From NCBI GenBank assembly GCA_031177555.1, contig JAPSGM010000140.1, positions 1-5,494 of the forward strand: a stretch of DNA of 5,494 nt, read 5' to 3'. The notes under the pieces were generated by a model. The model saw nothing but the letters and a program-made list of their open reading frames with translations, was not told the DNA's origin and did not search any database. The translations under genes were made by a program, and so were the position numbers. Of the stretch, positions 1 through 5,357 are shown one piece after another. Within the stretch, counting starts at the first letter, position 1. Each line of letters begins with the position of its first letter. The stretch is from Chloroflexota bacterium (GTDB taxonomy: Bacteria; Chloroflexota; Limnocylindria; QHBO01).

Positions 1-200
1 AGCCGTCTGCGGTCGACGGGGGAAATCTCGACGTCCCCATCGATCGGCTCCAGGAACTCGGCGAGATCGGGGATGCGTTCGACGAACGCGGCGCAGTTGC
101 CGGGCCGCCGCCGGCCCTCGAACCAGAAGATCGACATCGGTGGGTCCCCGGACCGCAGCGCGATCGCGACCCGGTCGTCAACGGAGGCCGCGCGATCCGT
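1..200 (-). pseudogene. In-frame continuation of the membrane-protein gene beyond a TAG codon
   Basis: After the TAG at 203-201 the same minus-strand frame stays open for 66 codons, to the window edge, with no further stop. The codons keep a heavy G/C bias at the third position and encode protein-like sequence, including DDRVAIALRSGDPP, SIFWFEG and CAAFVERIPDLAEF. It continues the beta-rich extracytoplasmic domain naturally and adds a Cys that could pair with C156 upstream. No plausible internal start with a ribosome-binding site precedes it. The likely explanations are a recent nonsense mutation (one base change would restore a sense codon), a sequencing or assembly error, or, less likely, readthrough. 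Amber recoding is unlikely, because TAG is the ordinary terminal stop of several other genes here. The true C-terminus lies outside the window. Confidence 0.6.
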
Positions 201-722
201 CTACTCCGTGACCGGGCCGCCGATCAGGAGCACGCCATCGGGCTCGGAGCGGGAGCATCTGAGGTCGACGGTGTACTGGCGCCTGGCCGCGACCGTCACC
301 TCCATGGACCCCGACACGCTCGATCCGACCCCGGCTGCCTCGATCACGACCGAGCCGAACACCCCCGCGAACCTGCCGGAGACGCGGGTCTCCGCAGGTG
401 GCCTGGGGCTGGGAATGGGCGACGGCGTGGGTGTCGGAGCGGGCGTGACGGTGGGCGTGGGGCGCGGCGCCGGTGGCCCGACGTTGTTTCCGGGAAGGAT
501 GCTTATCGCCAGGATCGCCGCGACGACGACCACGACCGCCGCGGCCGCCACTGACAGGACGCTGCGAAGCATCGGGAACGCCCGCATCGCCGGCAAGGCG
601 CTGCGCTGAGGCGTACCGGCGATCTCGCGGAGCGCCAGGTCCAGCGTTGGATCGGGCACCTGTTCCGGCCCCTCCGCGATCCAGCCCCGCACCGCGCGCT
701 CGAAATCGTGATCCATGGTCAT
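201..722 (-). CDS. Single-pass membrane protein, anti-sigma-like layout (interrupted by TAG)
   Basis: This 173-residue product starts at ATG 722-720. The start was chosen because GGAGG lies 7 nt upstream; an alternative Met is two codons further in. Residues 1-50 form a short charged cytoplasmic segment (DFERAVRGW near the N-terminus). Residues about 54-75 are a very hydrophobic TM helix rich in Val and Ala. Residues about 82-111 are a Thr/Pro/Ser dipeptide linker, and residues 113-173 are a beta-rich extracytoplasmic start with one Cys (C156). A small cytoplasmic head, one TM helix and a Pro-rich linker resemble membrane proteins often found beside ECF sigma genes in Chloroflexota and Actinobacteria. 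No sigma gene adjoins it and no zinc-binding HxxxCxxC motif is visible, so an anti-sigma role is only a possibility. Translation ends at TAG 203-201, but coding character continues in the same frame, so this is probably the N-terminal part of a longer protein. Confidence 0.72.
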   Translation of the reverse strand: MTMDHDFERAVRGWIAEGPEQVPDPTLDLALREIAGTPQRSALPAMRAFPMLRSVLSVAAAAVVVVVAAILAISILPGNNVGPPAPRPTPTVTPAPTPTPSPIPSPRPPAETRVSGRFAGVFGSVVIEAAGVGSSVSGSMEVTVAARRQYTVDLRCSRSEPDGVLLIGGPVTE

Positions 723-729
723 TGCAGGG

Positions 730-734
730 CCTCC
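730..734 (-). promoter_or_regulatory. Shine-Dalgarno GGAGG for the membrane-protein gene
   Basis: On the minus strand GGAGG is followed by exactly 7 nt and then ATG at 722-720. This fixes the start at 722 and excludes the longer upstream open frame, which is only an unstopped reading of the divergent leader. Confidence 0.75.
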
Positions 735-865
735 GACGTGCCGGACGAGCATCGGCTTCGATCGCTGCCTGCTGAGCCGAACGTAGGGGTTCTCGCCCGC
801 CATCGGCAGGAGTACGGTGAAGGTCGACGCGAGGCGCCCGGGCACGGCGCCCGATACGTCTGCAT

Positions 866-873
866 GGGGAGGA
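866..873 (+). promoter_or_regulatory. Shine-Dalgarno GGGGAGGA deciding the GTG start
   Basis: The purine-rich GGGGAGGA contains GGAGG at 868-872, followed by 7 nt and GTG at 880. It favours GTG 880 over the in-frame GTG 817, which would add 21 residues before the signal peptide. Confidence 0.75.
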
Positions 874-879
874 CCTGCT

Positions 880-1395
880 GTGGGCACCTGGTTCGCCAAC
901 ACCTTGCCGCATCGCCGTCTGGCGGTCGTGCTGGCGGGGATCATCGGCCTGTTGATGGCATTGCTGCTCGTGGGGACGGCGCGTGCAGGAGGCGGATGCC
1001 AGATCACCATCGAGCCGGGCACGATCGCAGCCGGCGGACAGTTCGTGGTATCGGGCAATTTCGGGGCAGACGCTGAGGTCCACCTGGTCCCGGGCGAGGA
1101 CGTCCCCCCGCCCGAGGACAGCGAGCCGGTCTACACCGTCCCGCCCGACCGCAGCTCGTTCAGCGCGACGATCACCATGGGGGCCGATACCCAGGGCACC
1201 TGGACGGTATGGGGCTTCATCCCCGCCACCGAGTGCGGTGACTCGGCCATCCTCACCGTCACCGGCACTCTGTCCGACACCGCCCTGGCCACGGACGGCC
1301 GCGGAGCGTGGTCGGCGCTGGGCGTGCTGCTCGTGGCGCTTGCGCTGATGGGCGTCTCGCGGTTCACGGTGGCTGCCAGGCGGGACTCGGCCTGA
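880..1395 (+). CDS. Small exported protein with C-terminal membrane anchor
   Basis: The product has 171 residues from GTG 880, chosen because GGAGG (868-872) sits 7 nt upstream and because a classic signal peptide then begins at the N-terminus. That signal peptide has Arg-Arg at 12-13, a hydrophobic core at about 14-33 and a likely cut after ARA at residue 36. Residues 38-130 look like one beta-sandwich: alternating hydrophobic strands, a Pro/Glu-rich loop (PPPEDSEPVYTVPPD) and two cysteines (C40, C119) well placed for a disulfide. Residues about 144-162 form a TM helix followed by Arg and the motif AARRDS, giving a stop-transfer anchor with a short cytoplasmic tail. There is no LPXTG sortase motif. 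The expected product is an Ig-like domain held on the outer face of the membrane. I do not recognise the family and assign no function. The gene diverges from the interrupted membrane-protein gene. Confidence 0.75.
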   Translation: MGTWFANTLPHRRLAVVLAGIIGLLMALLLVGTARAGGGCQITIEPGTIAAGGQFVVSGNFGADAEVHLVPGEDVPPPEDSEPVYTVPPDRSSFSATITMGADTQGTWTVWGFIPATECGDSAILTVTGTLSDTALATDGRGAWSALGVLLVALALMGVSRFTVAARRDSA

Positions 1396-1463
1396 TCACC
1401 CGGGGCGCCCACTTCGGAACCGATGGTTGCCATGGCGACGTAAAGGCCTGATCGGCGGTGAAA

Positions 1464-1493
1464 TTGCCGGTCGCTTGACGTCGCAGATACCCT
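1464..1493 (+). promoter_or_regulatory. Candidate promoter for a leaderless transcript (gene at 1500)
   Basis: TTGCCG (1464-1469), an 18-nt spacer and TACCCT (1488-1493, fitting TANNNT) lie just before GTG 1500, with 6 nt between box and start. Transcription would begin at or next to the start codon, which explains why no Shine-Dalgarno is seen. The -35 box also forms the 3' arm of a possible RNA hairpin (1453-1469, loop GAA, with two G-U pairs). The -10 box is only partly consensus, so this is an inference from spacing. Confidence 0.35.
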
Positions 1494-1499
1494 TCGCGC

Positions 1500-1997
1500 G
1501 TGGATCCGATCACGGTCGCTGTGCAGTGGCTGCACGTTCTCCTGGGCATCGTCTGGTTCGGCTACTCGCTCGCGCTGGCGATCTTCTTCATTCCCGCCGT
1601 CAGCCGGCTGTCGATCCCCACCCAGCGCGAGATCGCCGCTGCGCTCGGCGATCGCGCAAAGCCGATCATCGACGTCATCGTCCCGATCATCGCGATCCTG
1701 GGCATCATCCGCGGCACTCTCCTGGGACCGATCGACTCCGTTGCCGAAGTCTTCACCACGGCCTACGGCGTGACCTGGCTCGTGGCGCTGGTGATGATCG
1801 TGGTCGTCTACCTGTGGGGCCGCTTCGTGATCCTGCCGGCGGTCGATCGCCTGAATGCGGCGCCGCTGACGCTCGACGGCACGCCGACCCCCAAAATGGA
1901 GACGGCACTGACCCGCGCCAAGCAGGTCACCGTCCTGGAGCTGCTGGGCTTCTTCGTGATCTTCACCTGCATGATCCTCATGCGCTTCGGCCTCTAG
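1500..1997 (+). CDS. Four-helix integral membrane protein (CopD/DUF2269/HemJ-like fold)
   Basis: The product has 165 residues from GTG 1500 to TAG. Four hydrophobic helices are evident at about 7-31, 55-73, 88-112 and 144-163. Helix 1 carries WLHVLLGIVWFG, a buried His followed by a W-x-G region. This motif type is typical of small four-helix membrane proteins such as CopD-like, DUF2269 and HemJ-like families, where the His can bind heme or metal. The loop between helices 3 and 4 is polar (TLDGTPTPKMETALTRAKQ), and the tail ends MRFGL. The family assignment is by motif and topology only; the substrate or cofactor cannot be named. There is no Shine-Dalgarno before GTG, and a TANNNT box 6 nt upstream suggests a leaderless mRNA. 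The gene lies 104 bp after the anchored exported protein and 62 bp before the RTX gene, with a hairpin right after its stop. Confidence 0.82.
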   Translation: MDPITVAVQWLHVLLGIVWFGYSLALAIFFIPAVSRLSIPTQREIAAALGDRAKPIIDVIVPIIAILGIIRGTLLGPIDSVAEVFTTAYGVTWLVALVMIVVVYLWGRFVILPAVDRLNAAPLTLDGTPTPKMETALTRAKQVTVLELLGFFVIFTCMILMRFGL

Positions 1998-2002
1998 GCT
2001 CG

Positions 2003-2023
2003 GGCGGCTCGGTTGAGACCGCC
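2003..2023 (+). terminator. Hairpin just after the four-helix membrane protein gene
   Basis: Beginning 6 nt after the stop codon, GGCGGCTC (2003-2010) can pair with GAG (2015-2017) and CCGCC (2019-2023) around a GGTT tetraloop, with one bulged A at 2018. That gives eight base pairs, seven of them before or after the bulge being G-C rich. No T-run follows, so it is not a textbook intrinsic terminator. It may be a 3'-end-stabilising or pausing hairpin that partly separates this gene from the RTX gene. Confidence 0.4.
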
Positions 2024-2059
2024 TCGCACGGAGGCCCGCCACTTGCATCTGCGGGTGAC

Positions 2060-2980
2060 ATGACGCGCCGTATCGGGCGGCCCTTCCGGCTCCTGGCCTT
2101 CGCCACGCTCATGGCGGGCGTGCTCGCCTTCGGTCCGGCACCAGCGTGGGGCGCTACCCGATGCACATACGCCAGCGGCGTCGTGACCCTCAACCTCGAG
2201 CCGAACCACCAGGTCCGGCTGATGGTCGTGGACGGGCACATCGAGTACGCCGACCTGAGCAACTACCAGAACAAGGGCCGATGCGGTCGCGCCACCGTCC
2301 AGAACACAGACCGCATCCGGATCACCGAGGATGACCCGGGCAACAGCCGGCTCCAGTTCGACCAGCAGATCGGGCGGTTCGAGCCAGGCCGGACCCGGGA
2401 GGCGTCCGGGCGCAGCGAGATCGAAGTCGACCTGGGGACCCTTGTCGACATCTGGATCATGGGCCGGCCTGGAGGGGAGGCGGTCACCATCGGCGAGCGA
2501 GGCGTGAACATCAACGGTGATGGCGACGTCGACCTGACGGGGTCGCGCCTGGCCCAGGTGTTCGTCTTCGCCGCTGACGGCGACGATACGGTTCGCGCCA
2601 CCGGCGGGGCGGGCACCGGCGATCGGTGGCTGCCGCCTCGCTGGGGCTACCTGTGGGCTTCGGGAGGGCAGGGCGACGATCGGCTGGTCGGCACCCGCCG
2701 GGGTGACTCGTTGTACGGAGACGGCGGATTCGACGAGCTTCGTGGCCGCGGCGGACGAGACTGGCTGCGAGGTGGGAACAAGGCCGATGTCATCGTCGGG
2801 GGCGACGGGGCGGACGACATCATCGCCGGCTCCTGGCCCGACACGGTGCAGGCCGGTCGTGGAGACGACTTCATCGACGTGTACGACCTTGGCCAGGACG
2901 AGGTCGACGGCGGTCCCGGCTTCGATTCCGCGCAGGCGGACGCAGAGGACGTCCTATCCCGGGTGGAATCGGTCAACTAG
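2060..2980 (+). CDS. Secreted RTX-type calcium-binding repeat protein
   Basis: The product has 306 residues from ATG 2060. This start was chosen because it puts a signal peptide at the N-terminus: Arg-rich 1-10, hydrophobic 11-28, cut near residue 31-32. The frame is open upstream through the previous gene, but that stretch is a shadow. No good Shine-Dalgarno is present (GGAGG lies 25 nt away). Residues 33-165 form a beta-rich region with C35 and C75, likely a disulfide, and the motif GRATVQNTDRIRI. Residues 202-273 hold eight contiguous nonapeptides with Asp at position 6 of every one (D207, D216, D225, D234, D243, D252, D261, D270). The best matches to the hemolysin-type GGxGxDxxx consensus are 202-210 and 247-255. 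Such repeats fold as a Ca2+-bound beta-roll outside the cell. No catalytic domain is visible, so a structural or surface role is more likely than a toxin. Its last 27 bp overlap the convergent helicase remnant. Confidence 0.9.
   Translation: MTRRIGRPFRLLAFATLMAGVLAFGPAPAWGATRCTYASGVVTLNLEPNHQVRLMVVDGHIEYADLSNYQNKGRCGRATVQNTDRIRITEDDPGNSRLQFDQQIGRFEPGRTREASGRSEIEVDLGTLVDIWIMGRPGGEAVTIGERGVNINGDGDVDLTGSRLAQVFVFAADGDDTVRATGGAGTGDRWLPPRWGYLWASGGQGDDRLVGTRRGDSLYGDGGFDELRGRGGRDWLRGGNKADVIVGGDGADDIIAGSWPDTVQAGRGDDFIDVYDLGQDEVDGGPGFDSAQADAEDVLSRVESVN
2663..2878 (+). repeat. Eight tandem RTX nonapeptide repeats (27-bp units)
   Basis: Residues 202-273 of the secreted protein divide without gaps into eight 9-residue units. 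Each has Asp at position 6, and Gly at position 1 in six of the eight (Ala in the last two). The DNA units are strongly diverged, so this is an old protein-level repeat rather than a recent DNA duplication. Looser copies occur outside it, at about residues 172-180 and 284-292. Confidence 0.85.
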
Positions 2981-3172
2981 GCCGTCTGACCCGATGATCA
3001 CGAGGTGTGCCCGCGCCCGGGTGGCGCCCACGTAGAGCAGGCCCGCCAGCTGCGCTTCAGGCACCCGCGAATCGATCTCGGCCAGGATCAACACCGGCGA
3101 CTCCAGGCCCTTGAACCGGTGGATCGTCGACAACCGGATCTCCCATGCCGGTGTCGGGACCGGGCCGCGGAA
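2954..3172 (-). pseudogene. Truncated UvrD/Rep-family helicase, C-terminal remnant
   Basis: This minus-strand frame is open for 72 codons between a TGA at 3175-3173 and a TAG at 2956-2954, with no start codon near its upstream end. It encodes two diagnostic superfamily 1 helicase motifs. TIHRFKGLE (residues 16-24 of the frame) matches motif V. LLYVGATRARAHLVI (residues 45-59) matches motif VI, whose Arg contacts ATP in intact helicases. The spacing and the hydrophobic strand between them (SPVLILAEID) fit the UvrD C-terminal domain. Everything upstream (Walker A, DExx, motifs III-IV) is missing, and the sequence just upstream belongs to another gene in a different frame. No helicase activity is possible. 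It is probably the surviving 3' end after a deletion or rearrangement. The tail runs 27 bp into the convergent RTX gene. Confidence 0.72.
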
Positions 3173-3179
3173 TCAGTCT

Positions 3180-3857
3180 CTATCGGCTGGTGACGCGGTT
3201 GCCTGGCGTGCGCTCAAGGTGGTCGGCCACCGCCTGCGCGAGTGCCTCCACCCCACGCCGATGAACGGTTACCCGGTCCGTGTCACATACGTCCGGGCCG
3301 TAGAGCGCGGAAACCTTGTGTGGCAAGGGGGTCGGCGCCCAGATCACAACCAGGCTCGCCCAGGCGCAGTCCATCAACGCATCGCGCAGGCTGGGAAGCT
3401 TCTCGAGGCCGCTCACGAACCGCACCGCGACTGCGTCTCTCAGGAGGCCACGCAACGCCTCGTGAAGCCGTGGCGTGCCGCCGACGATGAGCACCCGGTC
3501 GACGCCAGCGGCATGGCATGCCCGCACCATCCGGCGGACGGCGCCCTGGTTGTTGCTTCCGCCGCATATGTCGCATGCAGGGCGTGATACCTCGACGACC
3601 CGCCGAGCGTCGCCGGGCATTGCGGATGAGCACTCGGGTCGATCGCAGATCCGGAGCAACTCGGTGCGGAGGACCAGCCGGGCACGCTCCAGCTTCTGCG
3701 AGCTCATTCCGATCTTGCCGGGCCGCGTCAATCCAGCGCCTTCCAGGGCCCGTCGAGCCACGACGGCGTTCAAACCGGTGAACCCTTCGTCCTGCAGAAA
3801 CCGATCAATCGCGATGGTTTCGTCCTTGGGGCCTCTGGCAGCTCGCATCACACGCAT
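3180..3857 (-). CDS. Uncharacterised protein with Cys cluster and DUF2325-like C-terminal domain
   Basis: The product has 225 residues from ATG 3857; a second Met lies three codons in, and neither has a clear Shine-Dalgarno, so the start is uncertain. Residues about 12-70 are helical and basic (VVARRALEGAGL, KLERARLVLRTEL). Residues 71-98 carry C71-x4-C76 and C95-x2-C98, a possible zinc site. From 121 a Rossmann-like alpha/beta domain begins with the strand RVLIVGGTPR; it continues through VRFVSG and the strand LVVIWAPTPLPHKVSALY with H180, and ends in a helix (GVEALAQAVADHL). The IVGG strand followed by a late hydrophobic strand and a His-Lys resembles DUF2325-type domains, but this is from memory. 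The function is unknown. The helicase remnant lies just downstream on the same strand, 7 nt away and out of frame, so the two may once have been separated by a helicase body. Extra cysteines occur at 114, 164 and 191. Confidence 0.72.
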   Translation of the reverse strand: MRVMRAARGPKDETIAIDRFLQDEGFTGLNAVVARRALEGAGLTRPGKIGMSSQKLERARLVLRTELLRICDRPECSSAMPGDARRVVEVSRPACDICGGSNNQGAVRRMVRACHAAGVDRVLIVGGTPRLHEALRGLLRDAVAVRFVSGLEKLPSLRDALMDCAWASLVVIWAPTPLPHKVSALYGPDVCDTDRVTVHRRGVEALAQAVADHLERTPGNRVTSR

Positions 3858-3882
3858 TGTCGCTGCCCCACAGGCCAAGAGT

Positions 3883-4017
3883 GTGCGTGGCAGAGGTCCT
3901 GATTGGCCTCGCCGCAGCTGCCGGCGATGGCCCCCGGACTGGCCGTTCTCCACCGACGACCTCGAGCGGATCCACGACCACCGGGAGTGGCATCGGATCC
4001 ACCGCATCGACCGTTGA
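3883..4017 (+). CDS. Possible small His/Arg-rich ORF (44 codons)
   Basis: In the divergent gap, this plus-strand frame from GTG 3883 to TGA 4017 would give 44 residues. The 3' half shows nearly uniform G or C third positions and a charged, aromatic composition (WPFSTDDLERIHDHREWHRI), with RIH encoded twice. The four His residues in the last 20 could bind metal. No Shine-Dalgarno precedes GTG 3883, and the first half has weaker codon bias. It may instead be the 3' remnant of a lost gene, or chance. There is no homology evidence. Confidence 0.25.
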   Translation: MRGRGPDWPRRSCRRWPPDWPFSTDDLERIHDHREWHRIHRIDR

Positions 4018-4042
4018 CTGGCGGCGCGATCTGTCTCGGCGC

Positions 4043-4071
4043 TTTGTGGGAGGTGGCTGCAGCGCTACTCT
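4043..4071 (+). promoter_or_regulatory. Candidate promoter for a leaderless cyclase transcript
   Basis: TTTGTG (4043-4048) or TTGTGG (4044-4049) lies 16-17 nt before TACTCT (4066-4071), which fits TANNNT. The -10 box ends 7 nt before GTG 4079, so the predicted first transcribed base falls on or beside the start codon. No Shine-Dalgarno lies at normal spacing from that GTG; GGGAGG at 4048-4053 is 25 nt away. The gene at 1500 shows the same arrangement, which supports a leaderless reading. Confidence 0.45.
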
Positions 4072-4078
4072 TGCTGCC

Positions 4079-5284
4079 GTGGAGGCTTACAGCCGGGATG
4101 AGGCTGCCCGCAGCGCCGGTGTGACGCCGGCGTACCTGGATCGCCTGATCGACCTCGGCCTGGTCGAGCCTGACGCCCAGGGCCAGGTCACGCCGCACGG
4201 CATCCGCACCATCCTCCTGCTGCAGTCGCTCGACGAGTCCGGCATCCCGATGGATGCGCTTGCGGATACCGTGCGGGGCGGCAAACTCTCGCTTGACTTC
4301 ATCGGAGCCGCTGGATACGAGGTCTTTGCGCCCCTCGCTGACCGCACCTTCGCCGAAGTCGCGGCCGAGTCCGCGATCCCGATGGAACTGCTCGGCGCCA
4401 TCCGCGAGGTGATGGGCGGCACGGCTCCCGACGGCAGCCAGCAGATGCGAGAGGATGAGCTGGCTGTCGTGCCCTTCATGGAGCTGATGCTCCAGGCGGG
4501 CATCCGCCCGGTCATGGTCGAGCGCACCGTCCGTGCGTATGGCGAGACCCTGAGACGAGCCGCCGAGACGGAGGCCGATTGGTGGCGGACCGACATCCAG
4601 GACCGCTTCCTCGCCGAGGGCAAGACCGAGGCCGATATCGCAGAGTTCGCGCGCGAAACGTCGCCGCGGCTTTCGGCCGCATCGGACGCCGCCGTCATGG
4701 CGATCTACCACGCGCAGCAGCGACTCGCGTGGGGGGCGAACATCGTGGCCGGGGTCGCGGGGGCGCTGGCGCGCGCCGGCCTGCACACGCGCGAGGAGCG
4801 TCTCCCCGCGATGTGCTTCATGGACATCAGCGGCTACACGCGGCTGACCCATGAGCAGGGCGACGCGGCTGCGGCTGCGCTGGCCGAGAGTCTGGCCCGC
4901 CTCGTCCAGCGGACCGTGCAGAAGCACAACGGCCGTCCGGTGAAGTGGCTGGGCGACGGCGTGATGGTCCACTTCCGCGACGCCCGGGACAGCGTCCTCG
5001 GCGGCCTCTCGATGCTCGATGCAGTGCGGAGAGGGGGCCTGCCGCCGGCGCACATCGGCCTGCATGCCGGCCAGGTCGTCTTCCAGCAGGGCGACTACTT
5101 CGGGCAGACGGTCAACGTGGCGGCCCGGATCGGCGAGTACGCCCGCCCCGGCGAGGTGCTGGTCAGCCAGGACGTTCTCGACGCGTCGCGTGGCGTGGCT
5201 GGCGTGGCGTTCCGCGAGATCGGACCGGTGGAGCTGAAGGGCGTGTCCGGCGTGCTCGTTCTCCACCAGGCGCTGCGAAGCTGA
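4079..5284 (+). CDS. Class III adenylate/guanylate cyclase with N-terminal MerR-like HTH
   Basis: The 401-residue cytoplasmic enzyme is expected to convert ATP to cAMP (possibly GTP to cGMP) plus pyrophosphate. Residues 3-45 form a MerR-like winged helix-turn-helix (YSRDEAARSAGV, then LGLVEP). Residues 46-200 are a helical regulatory region in the style of cyclases from Actinobacteria and Chloroflexota. Residues about 205-237 lead into the catalytic domain at 243-400. All expected catalytic residues are visible: metal Asp D249 (FMDISGYTRLT) and D293 (KWLGDGVM), purine-selecting K289 and D339 (GDYFG), and transition-state N346 and R350 (VNVAAR). K289 with D339 favours ATP. GTG 4079 was chosen because family members begin a few residues before the HTH; an in-frame GTG at 4046 would add 11 residues. 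Class III cyclases work as dimers, with the active site between two chains. It stands alone, with its own likely promoter. Whether the HTH binds DNA or only senses a ligand is unknown. Confidence 0.95.
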   Translation: MEAYSRDEAARSAGVTPAYLDRLIDLGLVEPDAQGQVTPHGIRTILLLQSLDESGIPMDALADTVRGGKLSLDFIGAAGYEVFAPLADRTFAEVAAESAIPMELLGAIREVMGGTAPDGSQQMREDELAVVPFMELMLQAGIRPVMVERTVRAYGETLRRAAETEADWWRTDIQDRFLAEGKTEADIAEFARETSPRLSAASDAAVMAIYHAQQRLAWGANIVAGVAGALARAGLHTREERLPAMCFMDISGYTRLTHEQGDAAAAALAESLARLVQRTVQKHNGRPVKWLGDGVMVHFRDARDSVLGGLSMLDAVRRGGLPPAHIGLHAGQVVFQQGDYFGQTVNVAARIGEYARPGEVLVSQDVLDASRGVAGVAFREIGPVELKGVSGVLVLHQALRS

Positions 5285-5357
5285 TTCGCACCATACTCGC
5301 CGTCTGGCCCGGTACACCAGGCCACGCCGGCGTAGGCTGATCGCATACCGTTCAGGC

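Larger units (their letters stand above)
723..879. promoter_or_regulatory. Divergent intergenic region between two envelope genes
   Basis: This 157-bp gap separates the minus-strand gene starting at 722 from the plus-strand gene starting at 880, and should hold promoters for both. Only weak candidates are visible. TACGTT on the minus strand (785-780) fits TANNNT about 58 nt before ATG. TACGGT on the plus strand (813-818) has TTCTCG at 790-795, a 17-nt spacer. Neither has a good -35 box. An upstream in-frame GTG at 817 could extend the plus-strand gene, but its spacing to AGGAG (4 nt) is poor. Confidence 0.35.

Noticed and set aside
73..609. Plus-strand open frame with a Gly/Val-rich repeat stretch.
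   Set aside because: The Gly/Val repeats are the antisense of the Pro/Thr linker. There is no ribosome-binding site, and the minus-strand frame has the TM-protein logic.
723..1058. N-terminal extension of the minus-strand membrane protein, possibly a sigma-factor remnant (it contains VRLSRQRS).
   Set aside because: It runs through the divergent gene's start region and has no helix-turn-helix pattern. GGAGG at 7 nt fixes the start at 722.
1131..2048. Asp/Arg-rich 305-codon minus-strand frame that could look like a low-complexity acidic protein.
   Set aside because: Its composition is what antisense reading of hydrophobic TM codons gives (GAT/GAC from ATC/GTC), and it overlaps two well-supported plus-strand genes.
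1427..2059. Long plus-strand open frame running into the RTX gene from far upstream, suggesting a 517-residue protein.
   Set aside because: The upstream part is an Arg/Pro-rich out-of-frame reading of the four-helix membrane gene. The real protein starts at ATG 2060 with a signal peptide.
5304..5324. Inverted repeat TGGCC/GGCCA after the cyclase, as a terminator.
   Set aside because: Only five base pairs, a 10-nt loop and no T-run; this is expected by chance at this GC content.
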